A stretch of DNA of 64,000 nt from JANQSS01 sp965249735 (GTDB lineage: Bacteria; Bacteroidota; Bacteroidia; Chitinophagales; Saprospiraceae), in NCBI GenBank assembly GCA_965249735.1, contig CBDFMS010000023.1, forward strand, positions 186,001-250,000. The letters run 5' to 3'. The notes below the pieces were generated by a model, which was given only the letters and a program-made list of their open reading frames with translations, was not told the DNA's origin and ran no database searches. Below are positions 37,049 through 46,423 of this stretch, in pieces; position 1 is the stretch's first letter, and the number at the start of each line of letters is the position of its first letter. The translations under genes were made by a program, and so were the position numbers.

Positions 37049-37082
37049 TAAAAAAAATAACCGCCCCCACATTGGAGGGCGG
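37049..37082 (-). terminator. Intrinsic terminator between promoter and start of the 753-aa protein gene
   Basis: On the minus strand CCGCCCTCC pairs with GGGGGCGG (37061-37082, one bulged base) and is followed by TTATTTTTTTT (37060-37050). It ends only about 13 bases before the start codon at 37036. There is no room for another promoter, so transcription of the gene must read through it. That makes it a candidate attenuator. Confidence 0.7.
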
Positions 37083-37101
37083 AGTGTTGTTGACTAAATT
37101 T

Positions 37102-37209
37102 TTAGCTTTTAACATTATCCGAAGACACTGCACATTTGAAGATTCCTAAGAACACTTCTTTTGTTTTACCACGGGTTCCTTTGAGACCCGAATCAACCAC
37201 TGATTTCAA
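37102..37209 (-). CDS. Possible 35-codon leader ORF before the attenuator-like terminator
   Basis: From TTG at 37209 the frame reads MKSVVDSGLKGTRGKTKEVF and ends FKCAVSSDNVKS at a TAA (37102-37104), 20 bases before the terminator stem. The start overlaps the -7 box, so if that promoter is used translation would begin at the GTG 37198-37200, nearly leaderless. The composition is protein-like and a hairpin (CGGGT...ACCCG, about 37172-37190) lies inside. It might be a leader peptide, a free-standing microprotein or chance. Confidence 0.3.
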   Translation of the reverse strand: MKSVVDSGLKGTRGKTKEVFLGIFKCAVSSDNVKS

Positions 37210-37237
37210 ATATAATCAGAATTTAGGGCAAAAGCAA
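37207..37237 (-). promoter_or_regulatory. Bacteroidota-type promoter for the 753-aa protein transcript
   Basis: On the minus strand TTG (37237-37235), a 20-base spacer and TATATTTG (37214-37207) match the TTG-N19-21-TAnnTTTG consensus. Transcription would start near 37200 and give a leader of about 165 bases. The rest of the gap up to 37518 shows no gene. Confidence 0.65.
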
Positions 37238-37518
37238 GTCCTTTTTTATAACTCGACCTAAATTTCCATTAGTCGTTAGGAAAATAATCGATTAATTTTC
37301 AATATTTTAATACTCAGCGTGTGCACGCCTAAAGCATCGTTATGACATCTTTTTCATTTTAGTAATCTACCGCTACACTACGCATATAGAGCCGTCTTTT
37401 CACAACATTCAGAAAAGAAAATAAATAATTTCTTGTATCAGTGGGTAACGAATAATCCACCTCGCCAGACTTGTTATTGAATCGGTCAAAATAACGACCC
37501 TAAACTAAATAACAAGCC

Positions 37519-38292
37519 ATGAAACTTATCAACACAATTCTTGCGGTAATTGCCATAATTTTCTCAATTCAATCTTTTAGTCAAACCTATGATGGAATGG
37601 CATCGTTGGATCCCACAGTAGCAGACAACCTACCCCTGGAAGCGGATCATTATAAATTCAATCCTCCAAACGATCAAACTTATGAACCATCCTATTCCAC
37701 TTCTGTCGTCATGGACGCAGGCGGAAACACCTACACGTCAATTACGCTCGGAGATCAGGTATGGTTAAATGAGAACCTAAATACGGCTTATTATAATAAC
37801 GGCGATCCGATTGCTGATGGAACGCACAAAGGAAACATTTCAAATACCAAACAACCTGCATTGTGGTTCGACTACAATGACAACATAGAACAAGGATTTG
37901 GAAAGTTGTATACCTGGTATGCGGCCATGGACGTCAGAGGCGTCTGCCCGGACCAATATCATGTGGCCACCTTAGAAGATTGGTCAGAATTAATCGAGTA
38001 TATGGGTGGACCAATGCACGCCGGCGAAGCACTCAAAATAAAAGATAATAATAGCTGGAACTACGTCAATTTTGAAATACCGGATCATGGATTTGATGCC
38101 CTTCCGGCACGAATGCGACCAGTGGGTGAATCATTTTGCATCCTGGAGCCCTGCGCCTTTTGGTGGATAAATGATGCTTCAATGACAACTGAATCTATGA
38201 GCCTTCACATCAATGCAAGCTCAACGATGATAGACTCAAAAACCGAATCAAAAAAGAGTGGATTGAGCATACGATGTGTGCGGGATAAATAG
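37519..38292 (+). CDS. Secreted FISUMP-domain protein
   Basis: 257 aa. A signal peptide (MKLINTILAVIAIIFSIQSFSQ) is followed by a spacer and, from about 73, the Fibrobacter succinogenes major paralogous (FISUMP) domain: GNTYTSITLGDQVWLNENLNT, FGKLYTWYAAMDVRGVCPDQYHVATLEDWSELI, and SGLSIRCVRDK at the end. Such domains are found on surface proteins; their biochemical role is unsettled. Single gene. Confidence 0.85.
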   Translation: MKLINTILAVIAIIFSIQSFSQTYDGMASLDPTVADNLPLEADHYKFNPPNDQTYEPSYSTSVVMDAGGNTYTSITLGDQVWLNENLNTAYYNNGDPIADGTHKGNISNTKQPALWFDYNDNIEQGFGKLYTWYAAMDVRGVCPDQYHVATLEDWSELIEYMGGPMHAGEALKIKDNNSWNYVNFEIPDHGFDALPARMRPVGESFCILEPCAFWWINDASMTTESMSLHINASSTMIDSKTESKKSGLSIRCVRDK

Positions 38293-38420
38293 GAATCTAT
38301 TCAAATAATTGATTGCCATTTTACATAACACTTATTGAGACAACTAGATATCACAATACCTACAATTTTCATTTTTCGAATTAGACATTTTATAATTATT
38401 AACTCTTAAAACTTTACATC

Positions 38421-39074
38421 ATGAATTATTTATTAAAATTATTAGCGGTTGCCTTTTGTTTTGCAATCATCTCTTGTGATTCAGATTCTGAATTAGATGG
38501 TCCCGATACCGTGAATGTGGACCAAGAGATAAATACGGAGACCGTCGACATCATTGATCCATTCTCAGGAGCTATTCAAGGGACATCTACCTTACGAAGA
38601 AACTTAAACAGTATAGATGTCACCTTTAGAGCAAAAGACTTGACACCGGATAATGCCTACACACTTTGGTGGGTGATTTGGAATAAGCCCGAAAACTGCC
38701 TTAAACCAAATGCATGTGGAGAAATCGATTTTGTCGATCCGGATTTAATGGAAGTTGAAGTCATGTATGCCGCAGGGCAATTGGTTGGAATAGGCGGATC
38801 CGCTATTTTTTCTGCTCATTTAAAAAATTACGACTCTTCCGGCTCCATCAATGACCTTTTTAATATGCCAAATTATGGTGGTCTACAAAATTCCCAAAGG
38901 GCAGAAATTCATTTGGTATTGCGCGACCATGGCCCGGCCATTCCAGGTCAAATTGCCGATCAAATAGGTTCTTATGAAGGAGGATGTTTGTATGATCTGG
39001 GTGCTTTTTCAGGAGACGTTCCGGATGCCCCCGGAGAATGTGCAGACCTATTAGCTGCTGTCCATAGTTTATAA
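38421..39074 (+). CDS. Secreted lipoprotein of unknown function
   Basis: 217 aa with a lipobox (AIISC, Cys about residue 19) followed by acidic residues (DSDSELDGPD), a pattern seen in surface-exposed lipoproteins of Bacteroidota. The mature domain includes NAYTLWWVIWNKPENC and EIHLVLRDHGPAIPGQIADQ, a conserved set in related secreted proteins, and two cysteine pairs. Function unknown. It ends at a clear terminator. Confidence 0.7.
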   Translation: MNYLLKLLAVAFCFAIISCDSDSELDGPDTVNVDQEINTETVDIIDPFSGAIQGTSTLRRNLNSIDVTFRAKDLTPDNAYTLWWVIWNKPENCLKPNACGEIDFVDPDLMEVEVMYAAGQLVGIGGSAIFSAHLKNYDSSGSINDLFNMPNYGGLQNSQRAEIHLVLRDHGPAIPGQIADQIGSYEGGCLYDLGAFSGDVPDAPGECADLLAAVHSL

Positions 39075-39100
39075 CTCGAAACAACAGCCCGGATTAATTA

Positions 39101-39142
39101 AGCAGCCAATTGCATGCGTGTGATTGGTTGCTTTTTAATTTG
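39101..39142 (+). terminator. Intrinsic terminator after the 217-aa lipoprotein gene
   Basis: AGCAGCCAAT (39101-39110) pairs with ATTGGTTGCT (39123-39132, one G-T pair), followed by TTTTTAATTT. It lies 27 bases after the stop codon. Bases 39143-39447 up to the next gene hold no gene I can support. Confidence 0.75.
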
Positions 39143-39447
39143 TAGCATGTTTACTGTCCTGGTAAATTTCTTTTGCGTCAACGGACTTTACATTTTCTAC
39201 GCTAATCTATGAGGCGGACATCAAGTTTTGACATTCAGCTATTGAAGTCATTCGCTTTTGGATGGCCCGTCTATGTCTGAGACTCGAATAGGCAGACACT
39301 ATTTGCTTGCAACGATGTGTTAAGCATTCAATACTATTCATAATTAATTTCTTATCTTTTGTGTCCGATTTCAATGAAATACCGAACATGCAACACCCTA
39401 TGCCCTATATTATGAACTTGTGCTTCATCATAATAAATTGTTGACTG

Positions 39448-40173
39448 ATGATAAAATTTTTTAGAAAAATTCGTCAAAGATTATTGGCTGAAAATAGATT
39501 TAGCAAATATCTACTTTATGCAATTGGCGAAATATTTTTGGTGGTTATCGGGATTCTAATTGCATTACAAATCAACAATTGGAATGAAGCCAAAAAAGAT
39601 CATGCTTATGAAATGACAATGCTAACTGAAGTTGCCAGAAGTTTAAGCACAGACAAATTGAATTTTCAATCACATATTGACGCCTACACCGTACTAAGCA
39701 ATTCAGTAGATTATTTTACAAACTTGAGCAAAAATAATGTGATGTTTCATGATTCTTTAAAACAACGATTATGGAATTTAAATATTGGTAAATATTATCA
39801 GTTTAATCGGGGACCATATGAAGCTCTTAAATCCTCGGGTATTGATCGTATTTCCAATGACAGTCTTAGAAATCATCTTATCAATTTCTTTGACTTCGAG
39901 TTACTTGTTCACAAAAATCAAATCGAGCATATCACAAGACGCTATAGATCCAATGTTGAATCATTGCTTTCTCTTCTCAGTGGATCCTATATTGATGAAA
40001 ACAATAACAAGATAGAAGGACGCATTCCAAAAGACCTCTTCCAAAACCCGGACTTCATCAATCTCCTTGGCGATATTGATTGGCGTGCCGATAGTGCCAA
40101 AAAAAATATCGAAAATTTTATGCCTGAAATAGAAGCATTGATTCAACATATACATATTGAGAATAAACAATGA
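39448..40173 (+). CDS. DUF6090 family membrane-anchored protein (second copy)
   Basis: 241 aa. The start IKFFRKIRQRLLAENRFSKY followed by LLYAIGEIFLVVIGILIALQINNWNE is the family signature: a basic amphipathic start and one transmembrane helix (about 23-45). The remainder is helical and charged and differs strongly from the copy at 11906. Function unknown. Single gene. Confidence 0.85.
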   Translation: MIKFFRKIRQRLLAENRFSKYLLYAIGEIFLVVIGILIALQINNWNEAKKDHAYEMTMLTEVARSLSTDKLNFQSHIDAYTVLSNSVDYFTNLSKNNVMFHDSLKQRLWNLNIGKYYQFNRGPYEALKSSGIDRISNDSLRNHLINFFDFELLVHKNQIEHITRRYRSNVESLLSLLSGSYIDENNNKIEGRIPKDLFQNPDFINLLGDIDWRADSAKKNIENFMPEIEALIQHIHIENKQ

Positions 40174-40744
40174 TGATTTTTTTTAGAAAGGAACACTAAA
40201 ACTATTGATAGTAAATGAGCTTGTATCCTGATTTGATCAAGTAATCAATAAATAGCGAAAGTCCGATATGAGGATATGCACTAGTCCTTCTCTGCGATCA
40301 GAGAAATCAAAACACTAATAAAATCCACGATGATATAAAGAAATTGAAAGCAATCAATCTCACTTGATTGGCAAGGTCTTCAAAGTAATACTTCTCAAAT
40401 TTTAATTGACATAAGGTATTCATTTTAGTTCCGTCAAAAACTAATACAGCGAAGCGTCACATTGAATAATGGCGTTCAGCAATATCTTCAAGATCTCGAA
40501 GTGTCAGTTTGATTTCAGGAACAATAATATTGTGAATCCAAGGTTTTAGGAGGCAACAAGTTCAACAAAAAGCTTCTTCATTGGTTGTGTAGAAACCGTT
40601 CGCCGGTAACGCGGTTAGGTCTTGCACAAGATGTAATGATAAGATTGCTTTCCTTTATAGAAAGTGACTACCTAAAAAGCAGCGCGTTGGACACGGATGA
40701 CGGACAAAAACTAGTTAAAAAACAAACCAACTAAATTTACAAAC
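40174..40744. other. Gene-free region, possibly with decayed sequence
   Basis: 571 bases without a supported gene. On the minus strand a short frame codes for NTLCQLKFEKYYFEDLANQV and a few more residues near 40310-40425, then stops; it may be a relic. No terminator hairpin follows the DUF6090 stop, and no exact -7 box was found before the ene-reductase gene. Confidence 0.3.
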
Positions 40745-41818
40745 ATGACATTATTTGAAAAATACAATCTTGGCAATATCGAACTTCAAAACCGGGTGGT
40801 AATGGCCCCATTGACAAGATCGAGGGCAGAAAACAATATCCCGAATCAACTGATGACAGAATACTATGGTCAGCGGGCTACGGCAGGGTTGATTATCACA
40901 GAAGGAACTGCTCCAACGGCCAATGGGCTTGGGTATCCGCGCATACCGGGTGCCTACAGTGCCGAGCAAATCAAAGGCTGGCAAAATGTGACAGAGCGTG
41001 TGCATGAAAAAGGAGGTAAGATTTTCATGCAACTGATGCATACAGGCCGGGTTTCTCATCCACTCAACATGGAGGCCGGAACGGAAGTACTTGCGCCTTC
41101 CGCCATAAACCTCAGCGGTGAAATGTATACGGATCAAGAAGGCATGCAACCTTACCCGGTGCCGAAGGAAATGTCTCAGGAAGATATCGTACAGACTCAA
41201 AATGAGTATGTTCAAGCTGCAAAGAATGCCATAGAAGCAGGCTTTGATGGCGTAGAAATACATGCGGCAAATGGCTATCTCATCGATCAGTTTATCAATA
41301 CAGCCTCCAATAAAAGAAGTGATAATTATGGCGGGTCTCCGGAAAATCGATCGCGCTTTGCTTTGGAGGTTGCTGAAAAAGTGGTGGCTGCTATCGGAGC
41401 CGATAAAACCGGAATCAGAATTTCACCTTATGGCGCATTTAATGATATGGAGTTCTTTGAAGATTTAGAGGAAACCTATGAATATCTGGCGAAGGAATTT
41501 GGTCGGCTCAAGCTTGCCTATGTACACATTGTCGAGATGGCTGCTTTGGGCGGACCTGAAGTCCCTCTCGCATTAAAATTGAAGATCCGAACGACCTTTG
41601 GTGGTCCCATTATTCGTAGCGGAGGATTGGATAAAGAAACGGCAGAAGCCGCCCTCCAAAATAACGAAGCCGAACTCGTGGCTTTTGGTCGACCCCTGCT
41701 TGCCAACCCCGATTTAGTTTATCGAATGAAAAATAACTTGCCATTACAAGATCCGGATCCCCATACTTTTTATACGCCGGGAGCAAAGGATATACCGATT
41801 ATCCTTTTGCTGCAGTAG
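40745..41818 (+). CDS. Old yellow enzyme-type ene-reductase with a frameshifted C-terminus
   Basis: 357 aa, FMN-dependent NADH:flavin oxidoreductase/alkene reductase (NemA-like). Motifs: MAPLTRSRA at the N-terminus, EGTAPTANGLGYPRIPG, HTGRVSHP, the substrate-binding EIHAANGYLIDQF, SDNYGGSPENRSRF, and AFGRPLLANPDLV. The last residues read AKDIPIILLLQ, but one extra A in the run near 41786 would give GYTDYPFAAVEAI, the conserved family ending, with a stop at 41827-41829. So one base appears lost in an AAA run. The core is intact. The natural role is reduction of activated alkenes or nitro compounds. Confidence 0.9.
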   Translation: MTLFEKYNLGNIELQNRVVMAPLTRSRAENNIPNQLMTEYYGQRATAGLIITEGTAPTANGLGYPRIPGAYSAEQIKGWQNVTERVHEKGGKIFMQLMHTGRVSHPLNMEAGTEVLAPSAINLSGEMYTDQEGMQPYPVPKEMSQEDIVQTQNEYVQAAKNAIEAGFDGVEIHAANGYLIDQFINTASNKRSDNYGGSPENRSRFALEVAEKVVAAIGADKTGIRISPYGAFNDMEFFEDLEETYEYLAKEFGRLKLAYVHIVEMAALGGPEVPLALKLKIRTTFGGPIIRSGGLDKETAEAALQNNEAELVAFGRPLLANPDLVYRMKNNLPLQDPDPHTFYTPGAKDIPIILLLQ

Positions 41819-41849
41819 AGGCCATTTAATGGATATCCAATACTGAATC

Positions 41850-42830
41850 ATGCCTTTGGAAAATAATCGACAAGTAAAAACACGACTACACATTCGAAAC
41901 AAAAATCGGGAACGGTATGACTTAAATGCATTAACTGCATCTAACCCTGAATTGGCAAAGTATATCAAACCAAATAAACACGGAACAGAGTCAATCGACT
42001 TTGCAAATCCTGTTGCCGTAAAAATTCTGAATAAAGCACTGCTCAATCATTATTACGAAATAAGCTATTGGGAATTCCCCGACGAAAATTTATGTCCCCC
42101 GATACCCGGGAGAGCGGATTATATGCACCATATGGCTGACTTGCTCGCCGAAAATAATATGGGCAAAATTCCTGTTGGTGATAAAATCATATGTTTGGAT
42201 ATTGGTGTAGGCGCTAGTTGCATCTACCCCATAATTGGCGTTGTAGAATATGACTGGAGCTTCATAGTGTCAGACATTGATCCAAAATCGATTGATTCAG
42301 CAAACAAAATAGCCGATTCGAATGCATCCTTGAAAGGAAGAATTGAATGCAGATTACAAAAAGATCCTAAACATATTTATCAAGGCATCATTGGCGAAGA
42401 TGACAAAATTGATCTATCCATCTGTAACCCACCTTTTCATTCTACATTTGAAGATGCTCAAAAAGGAAGTCGCAGAAAAGTCAAAAACCTGTCCGGCCAA
42501 AAAGACGAATCCCCGAAACGGAATTTTGCAGGAATTCGTAATGAACTCATATACGAAGGTGGAGAATACCAGTTTATCACTACTATGATTAGACAAAGTC
42601 GGCAATTCTTGAATAACTGCTATTGGTTTTCAACTTTAGTATCAAAACAATCTAATCTGAAAGGAATATATAAGTCAATAGAAAAATCCGGCGCTACAAG
42701 AATAGAAACCATTCCCATGGGAACGGGAAATAAATCGAGTCGCATTGTAGCGTGGACATTTCTTTCCAACGAAAAGCAAAAAATATGGAGAGAAACCAGA
42801 TGGGGTCCTCAGTCAAGTCATTCAGTGTAA
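41850..42830 (+). CDS. rlmF: 23S rRNA (adenine1618-N6)-methyltransferase RlmF
   Basis: 326 aa. The start NKNRERYDLNALTASNPELAKYIKPN is typical of RlmF. The SAM fold shows LDIGVGASCIYPIIG and the N6-adenine motif CNPPFHST, followed by EDAQKGSRRKVKNL. It methylates A1618 of 23S rRNA. Full length, in a tight spacing with the ene-reductase gene upstream (20 bases from the ancestral stop). Confidence 0.9.
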   Translation: MPLENNRQVKTRLHIRNKNRERYDLNALTASNPELAKYIKPNKHGTESIDFANPVAVKILNKALLNHYYEISYWEFPDENLCPPIPGRADYMHHMADLLAENNMGKIPVGDKIICLDIGVGASCIYPIIGVVEYDWSFIVSDIDPKSIDSANKIADSNASLKGRIECRLQKDPKHIYQGIIGEDDKIDLSICNPPFHSTFEDAQKGSRRKVKNLSGQKDESPKRNFAGIRNELIYEGGEYQFITTMIRQSRQFLNNCYWFSTLVSKQSNLKGIYKSIEKSGATRIETIPMGTGNKSSRIVAWTFLSNEKQKIWRETRWGPQSSHSV

Positions 42831-42905
42831 ATATCTTTTTAAAACGGTGTACATATCATGTAATAAAGCGCACTTAAAGATCAAAAGCTACTGCGACATC
42901 CAAAG

Positions 42906-44708
42906 TTAGTTCTTCGCGCCATTTACAAAATACATCTGCATAAGGCCCTTATTCTTTACATCTATTTCACCCCTGGCTTCACAATCGAAATGGTCTTTTA
43001 CCAGCTCATAGGTGGTCTGTGATATATTAACTCGCCCGGGAATCGAATTCGATTCCATTCGTGAAGCAATATTGACGGTATCGCCCCAGATGTCATAGGC
43101 AAACTTTTTAAAACCAACCACTCCGGCAACCACAGGTCCAGTATTGACACCGATACGTATATCAAACTGATTTTGAATATTCTCCGACTCTAATTCCATT
43201 TTTGTGAATTTAACCATGTCGAGGGCCAAACGTACAATTTTAATAGCATGATCATCCGTAACAAAGGGCAGTCCACCGGAGCACATATAGGCATCGCCTA
43301 TAGTCTTTATCTTTTCCAGATGATATTTTCCGACAAGTTCATCAAATTTGGAAAAATATAAATCAAGACTCTTGACCAGGTCCTCCGGCGAGAGTGTTGA
43401 TGAATAGCTGGTGAAGCCTTTAAAGTCGGCAAAGAGCACACTTACCGAATCGAATCGTTTTGCTTTTACTTTTCCGGTACTCTTTAATTCTGAAGCTGTT
43501 TCATCTGGAAGTATATTCAATAATAAATTATCGGCTCGCTTTTTTTCTTTGGATATGGATTTATAAAACCAAAATAAAGTCAGCAAAATAATGGATATTA
43601 AACCAAGTATAATTTTCATGGCTTTGTTTACCAATTCTTTATTCTTTTTCTCCTGATTCAGTAGATCTACCTCGATTTGCTTTTGAGAAACTTCAAAATC
43701 GGATCTGATATCGGCCATTTCCTGTACATTGGCGAAATTCATCACGCTGTCTCTGTACCGAATGTGTTCTTTGTAATACTCAAATGACAATGCAATATTA
43801 TTAAGCTCTTCATATATTTCATGAATTTGAAATGTCGCATCGCTCATTTGCTCTTTAAACCCGTGCTCTTTTGCTATGGCCAAGCTCTTTTGCGCATATC
43901 GTAAAGCCCGATCGGTATCCTTGTTTTTTAAAAATATATCTGACAGGTGAATGAGGTAGGTGGCAATCGGTTCGAAGACCCCCTGATTTTCCATTAGACC
44001 CATAGCTTTGTTCATTTCATTTTCTGCCGCCAGGTCCTGATTCATTTTGGCATAGATCATGCCTTTATTACCCAGGCTATAAGCCAAACCAATTCTATGA
44101 TCTAAATCGGAGAAAAGAATCTCAGATAATTGTGTATAAACTAAAGCGGAGTCAAACTTTTCACGGATAAAAAATTCGTCACCCAGATTCAAGTAAGCCG
44201 ATGCCAGATTGACCGAATCATTTTCACTTTTCAATATATCAATACCGTCTTTATAATAACTGATGGCCTCCTCATGATTATCGATTACCGACAGCACATC
44301 AGCTATAGTAATATATATCCCACCTAACTTTTTCTGTTCGTCGTATTTAGCGGCATATTCAGCCGCAGTAATATAGCTTTCAAGCGACTCATCCATATCG
44401 CTTTTGAGCCCATAGGCCGTCCCTTGCTCTACATAGGCAGTTATTAATAAATCGAAAGCTTCTTGTGTTTCAGATGCAGTGATTAGCGCCTGACTAAAGA
44501 AAAGTTTTTTATCCGCGTTCGAGTGATGATTTACCGCAAGTTTTGCAAGTAAAGACAGTTCTTCATCAGGACTATACCTTCCATTATCATACACTGTTTC
44601 TAAACTATCAAGGTAGGAGGGGTTTTGGGCCTGAATCCCAATACCAGTAATAAGAATAAATCCTAAGATTAATAAGAGTTTGTTCAGCAAACCTTTATAC
44701 ATTTTCAA
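42906..44708 (-). CDS. TPR-receptor class III adenylate cyclase
   Basis: 600 aa. A signal peptide (LLLILGFILITGIGIQAQ) and TPR repeats at about 40-340 form a periplasmic sensor. A helix at about 365-385 (KIILGLISIILLTLFWFY) crosses the membrane, a short linker (ADNLLLNILPDETASELK) follows, and the cyclase domain covers about 415-600. Both metal aspartates (LFADFKGF, IGDAYM) are present. The base-selecting residues are Lys (EKIKTIGD) and Asp (YDIWGDTVN), which indicate ATP, and N-R of VNIASRM are intact. It makes cAMP in response to an outside signal. Single gene. Confidence 0.9.
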   Translation of the reverse strand: MKMYKGLLNKLLLILGFILITGIGIQAQNPSYLDSLETVYDNGRYSPDEELSLLAKLAVNHHSNADKKLFFSQALITASETQEAFDLLITAYVEQGTAYGLKSDMDESLESYITAAEYAAKYDEQKKLGGIYITIADVLSVIDNHEEAISYYKDGIDILKSENDSVNLASAYLNLGDEFFIREKFDSALVYTQLSEILFSDLDHRIGLAYSLGNKGMIYAKMNQDLAAENEMNKAMGLMENQGVFEPIATYLIHLSDIFLKNKDTDRALRYAQKSLAIAKEHGFKEQMSDATFQIHEIYEELNNIALSFEYYKEHIRYRDSVMNFANVQEMADIRSDFEVSQKQIEVDLLNQEKKNKELVNKAMKIILGLISIILLTLFWFYKSISKEKKRADNLLLNILPDETASELKSTGKVKAKRFDSVSVLFADFKGFTSYSSTLSPEDLVKSLDLYFSKFDELVGKYHLEKIKTIGDAYMCSGGLPFVTDDHAIKIVRLALDMVKFTKMELESENIQNQFDIRIGVNTGPVVAGVVGFKKFAYDIWGDTVNIASRMESNSIPGRVNISQTTYELVKDHFDCEARGEIDVKNKGLMQMYFVNGAKN

Positions 44709-44748
44709 ATTTCTCAGGGCATTAATTAACGTGTTTTATTAACATCCA

Positions 44749-45147
44749 CTATACATGAATAGCAATCTTTGGATCCTCTATGTAACGCGTTTTATCCACT
44801 GTATATCCAATCGTATATGCCACTGTATGCCCATTTAATATTCCATGCGACAGTATTGGAACCTGCCAGCTGCCATCAGGATTTTTAAATGGAGCTTTTT
44901 TGAATACCCACAGAAAATTCACTAGTTTATTCCAGGGACCACTCGTGGAAACCCTTTTAATCTCATCAATATGCTCGATATCGCAACCTTTAGCTATTGC
45001 AAATTTAACTATATCACCTGGTTTTACGGTAGTAGTGAGCCTTTCATCTTCTTCTTTCGTATCTGCTTCGTGACCTTCATCGTCAACAATTTTAAGTGGA
45101 TTGGGAGCAGCCTTTGTGGCAGAAATAGTAACAATGTGAGTTGCCAT
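44749..45147 (-). CDS. Small paralogous protein A, unknown function
   Basis: 132 aa. It begins MATHIVTISATK and ends with YIEDPKIAIHV, both shared with the protein at 45478-45867. Predicted all-beta, acidic, no signal peptide. A 20-residue segment in the middle (STSGPWNKLVNFLWVFKKAP) differs most from the paralogue. The shared frame, PNPLxIVDDEGHEA, VKPGDxVKFxIAKxCDI and FKNPDGSWxV, suggests a small beta-sandwich. It lies 41 bases upstream of the cyclase gene on the same strand. Confidence 0.65.
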   Translation of the reverse strand: MATHIVTISATKAAPNPLKIVDDEGHEADTKEEDERLTTTVKPGDIVKFAIAKGCDIEHIDEIKRVSTSGPWNKLVNFLWVFKKAPFKNPDGSWQVPILSHGILNGHTVAYTIGYTVDKTRYIEDPKIAIHV

Positions 45148-45477
45148 GATTTCAAGAGTTATTGAAGTTATTGTTAAATTGTTGGTAATATAAATAAATC
45201 AAATGGAAGTTAGCCAAATTCAGTGTTTATCTGCTATTTTCGCTCACAATCCGCCCTGGAATAATGATTAGTTGGAGACCTCATCATTGCTTGTCGCATT
45301 CCGTATTGATCTTATAATGATCAATATTCAATTCATTCACAAAAAGCAAAGCAAAATTAATGTTGAAGTGTAATTGTAACAACAATCACATACAATTCAT
45401 CAGACCAAAAGGCCTGATAAAAGCCCTCCAATTGTTTATGTAAATTTCAGACGTTAACTCCGGTCAACTCATGTCGA

Positions 45478-45867
45478 CTAGACATGTATGGCAATCTTAG
45501 GATCTTCTATATAAGCCTTACCGTCGACTGTATAAGCAAATGTATATGCCGCTGTATCGCCTTCATGCGGTGCATCTTCCTTGACGTTTGCAGCCTTTAT
45601 GTGCACTTCCCAGGATCCATCGGGATTTTTAAATGGATCATGCTCGAATACGGATGTAGCACTTCCGGCATTCCTTGTGATATTATCGATACTCTGGATG
45701 TCACAGTCTTTAGCTATTTGAAATTTTACAACATCACCCGGTTGAACGAGGGTTTTGAGTTCCTCATCACCTTTTGTCGTATGTGCCTCATGGCCTTCAT
45801 CGTCAACAATCGTGAGTGGATTAGGATTCGTTTTTGTAGCCGAAATAGTTACTATGTGAGTAGGCAT
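45478..45867 (-). CDS. Small paralogous protein B, unknown function
   Basis: 129 aa, paralogue of the 44749-45147 protein in the same orientation, 330 bases upstream, so a tandem duplication. It shares THIVTISATK, IVDDEGHEA, PGDVVKFQIAKDCDI, DPFKNPDGSWEV and YIEDPKIAIHV. No export signal. The pattern vaguely recalls cytoplasmic inclusion-type proteins (PixA/AidA) in length and in the DPF...DPxI end, but that is weak. The 330-base spacer holds no gene. Confidence 0.65.
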   Translation of the reverse strand: MPTHIVTISATKTNPNPLTIVDDEGHEAHTTKGDEELKTLVQPGDVVKFQIAKDCDIQSIDNITRNAGSATSVFEHDPFKNPDGSWEVHIKAANVKEDAPHEGDTAAYTFAYTVDGKAYIEDPKIAIHV

Positions 45868-46423
45868 GATTTTGAGTTTTTGTGATTAATTTAATTGTAA
45901 TATACAGGTATCCGATTGAAATAAAATCGGTATCCTGAAACAATAACTTAGTTTTAACATGGCATGATTATTTTCATTTATGCCGTATTCCTGTCATCAG
46001 ACTGCCGGAAACATGAACGCATATCAATATAATTTATGACTCATTAGACGTGGTTTCAGAAGACAGCACGTCGTATAAGTGGACAAAAATATGTGCGTTA
46101 ACTAATACATGTAAGTTCTTTAGGATCGAGGTGTAAATAAGCAAATACGAGATTTAGGTTAACTGATTAACGCAACGAGATCCTGTGTTCAGCGAAATAT
46201 TTCTTCTTCCAAAAAGGCTAAAGACCACTGTTTTAATATTAAGGCACAAAATGAACGAAAGCCTTAGATTCAACTTACACTTCTTGCCTCTTGACTGAAA
46301 TTTGTTCAAAGGATGACAATTTGTATATTATACAAACCACAAATAAGAATATAGTCGTATCTTTATTTACAGTCAATATCGCTTTCACACAAGAGAAAGT
46401 TCGAACTAACTTTTTATAGAATT
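45868..46423 (+). promoter_or_regulatory. Intergenic region with a 17-bp perfect operator-like palindrome
   Basis: TTTGTATATTATACAAA at 46320-46336 is a perfect 8+1+8 palindrome, about 88 bases before the membrane protein gene at 46424. A possible -7 box, TATCTTTA, lies at 46358-46365, placing the palindrome just upstream of the promoter core. The rest of the region has no gene. Confidence 0.45.

Noticed and set aside
37036..37072. Longer N-terminus of the 753-aa protein
   Set aside because: The extra 12 residues are encoded in the T-run and stem of the terminator; MAHHANYAAVIG is a natural start.
40300..40430. Transposase remnant in the gap before the ene-reductase
   Set aside because: The short minus-strand frame has no motif that ties it to any transposase family.
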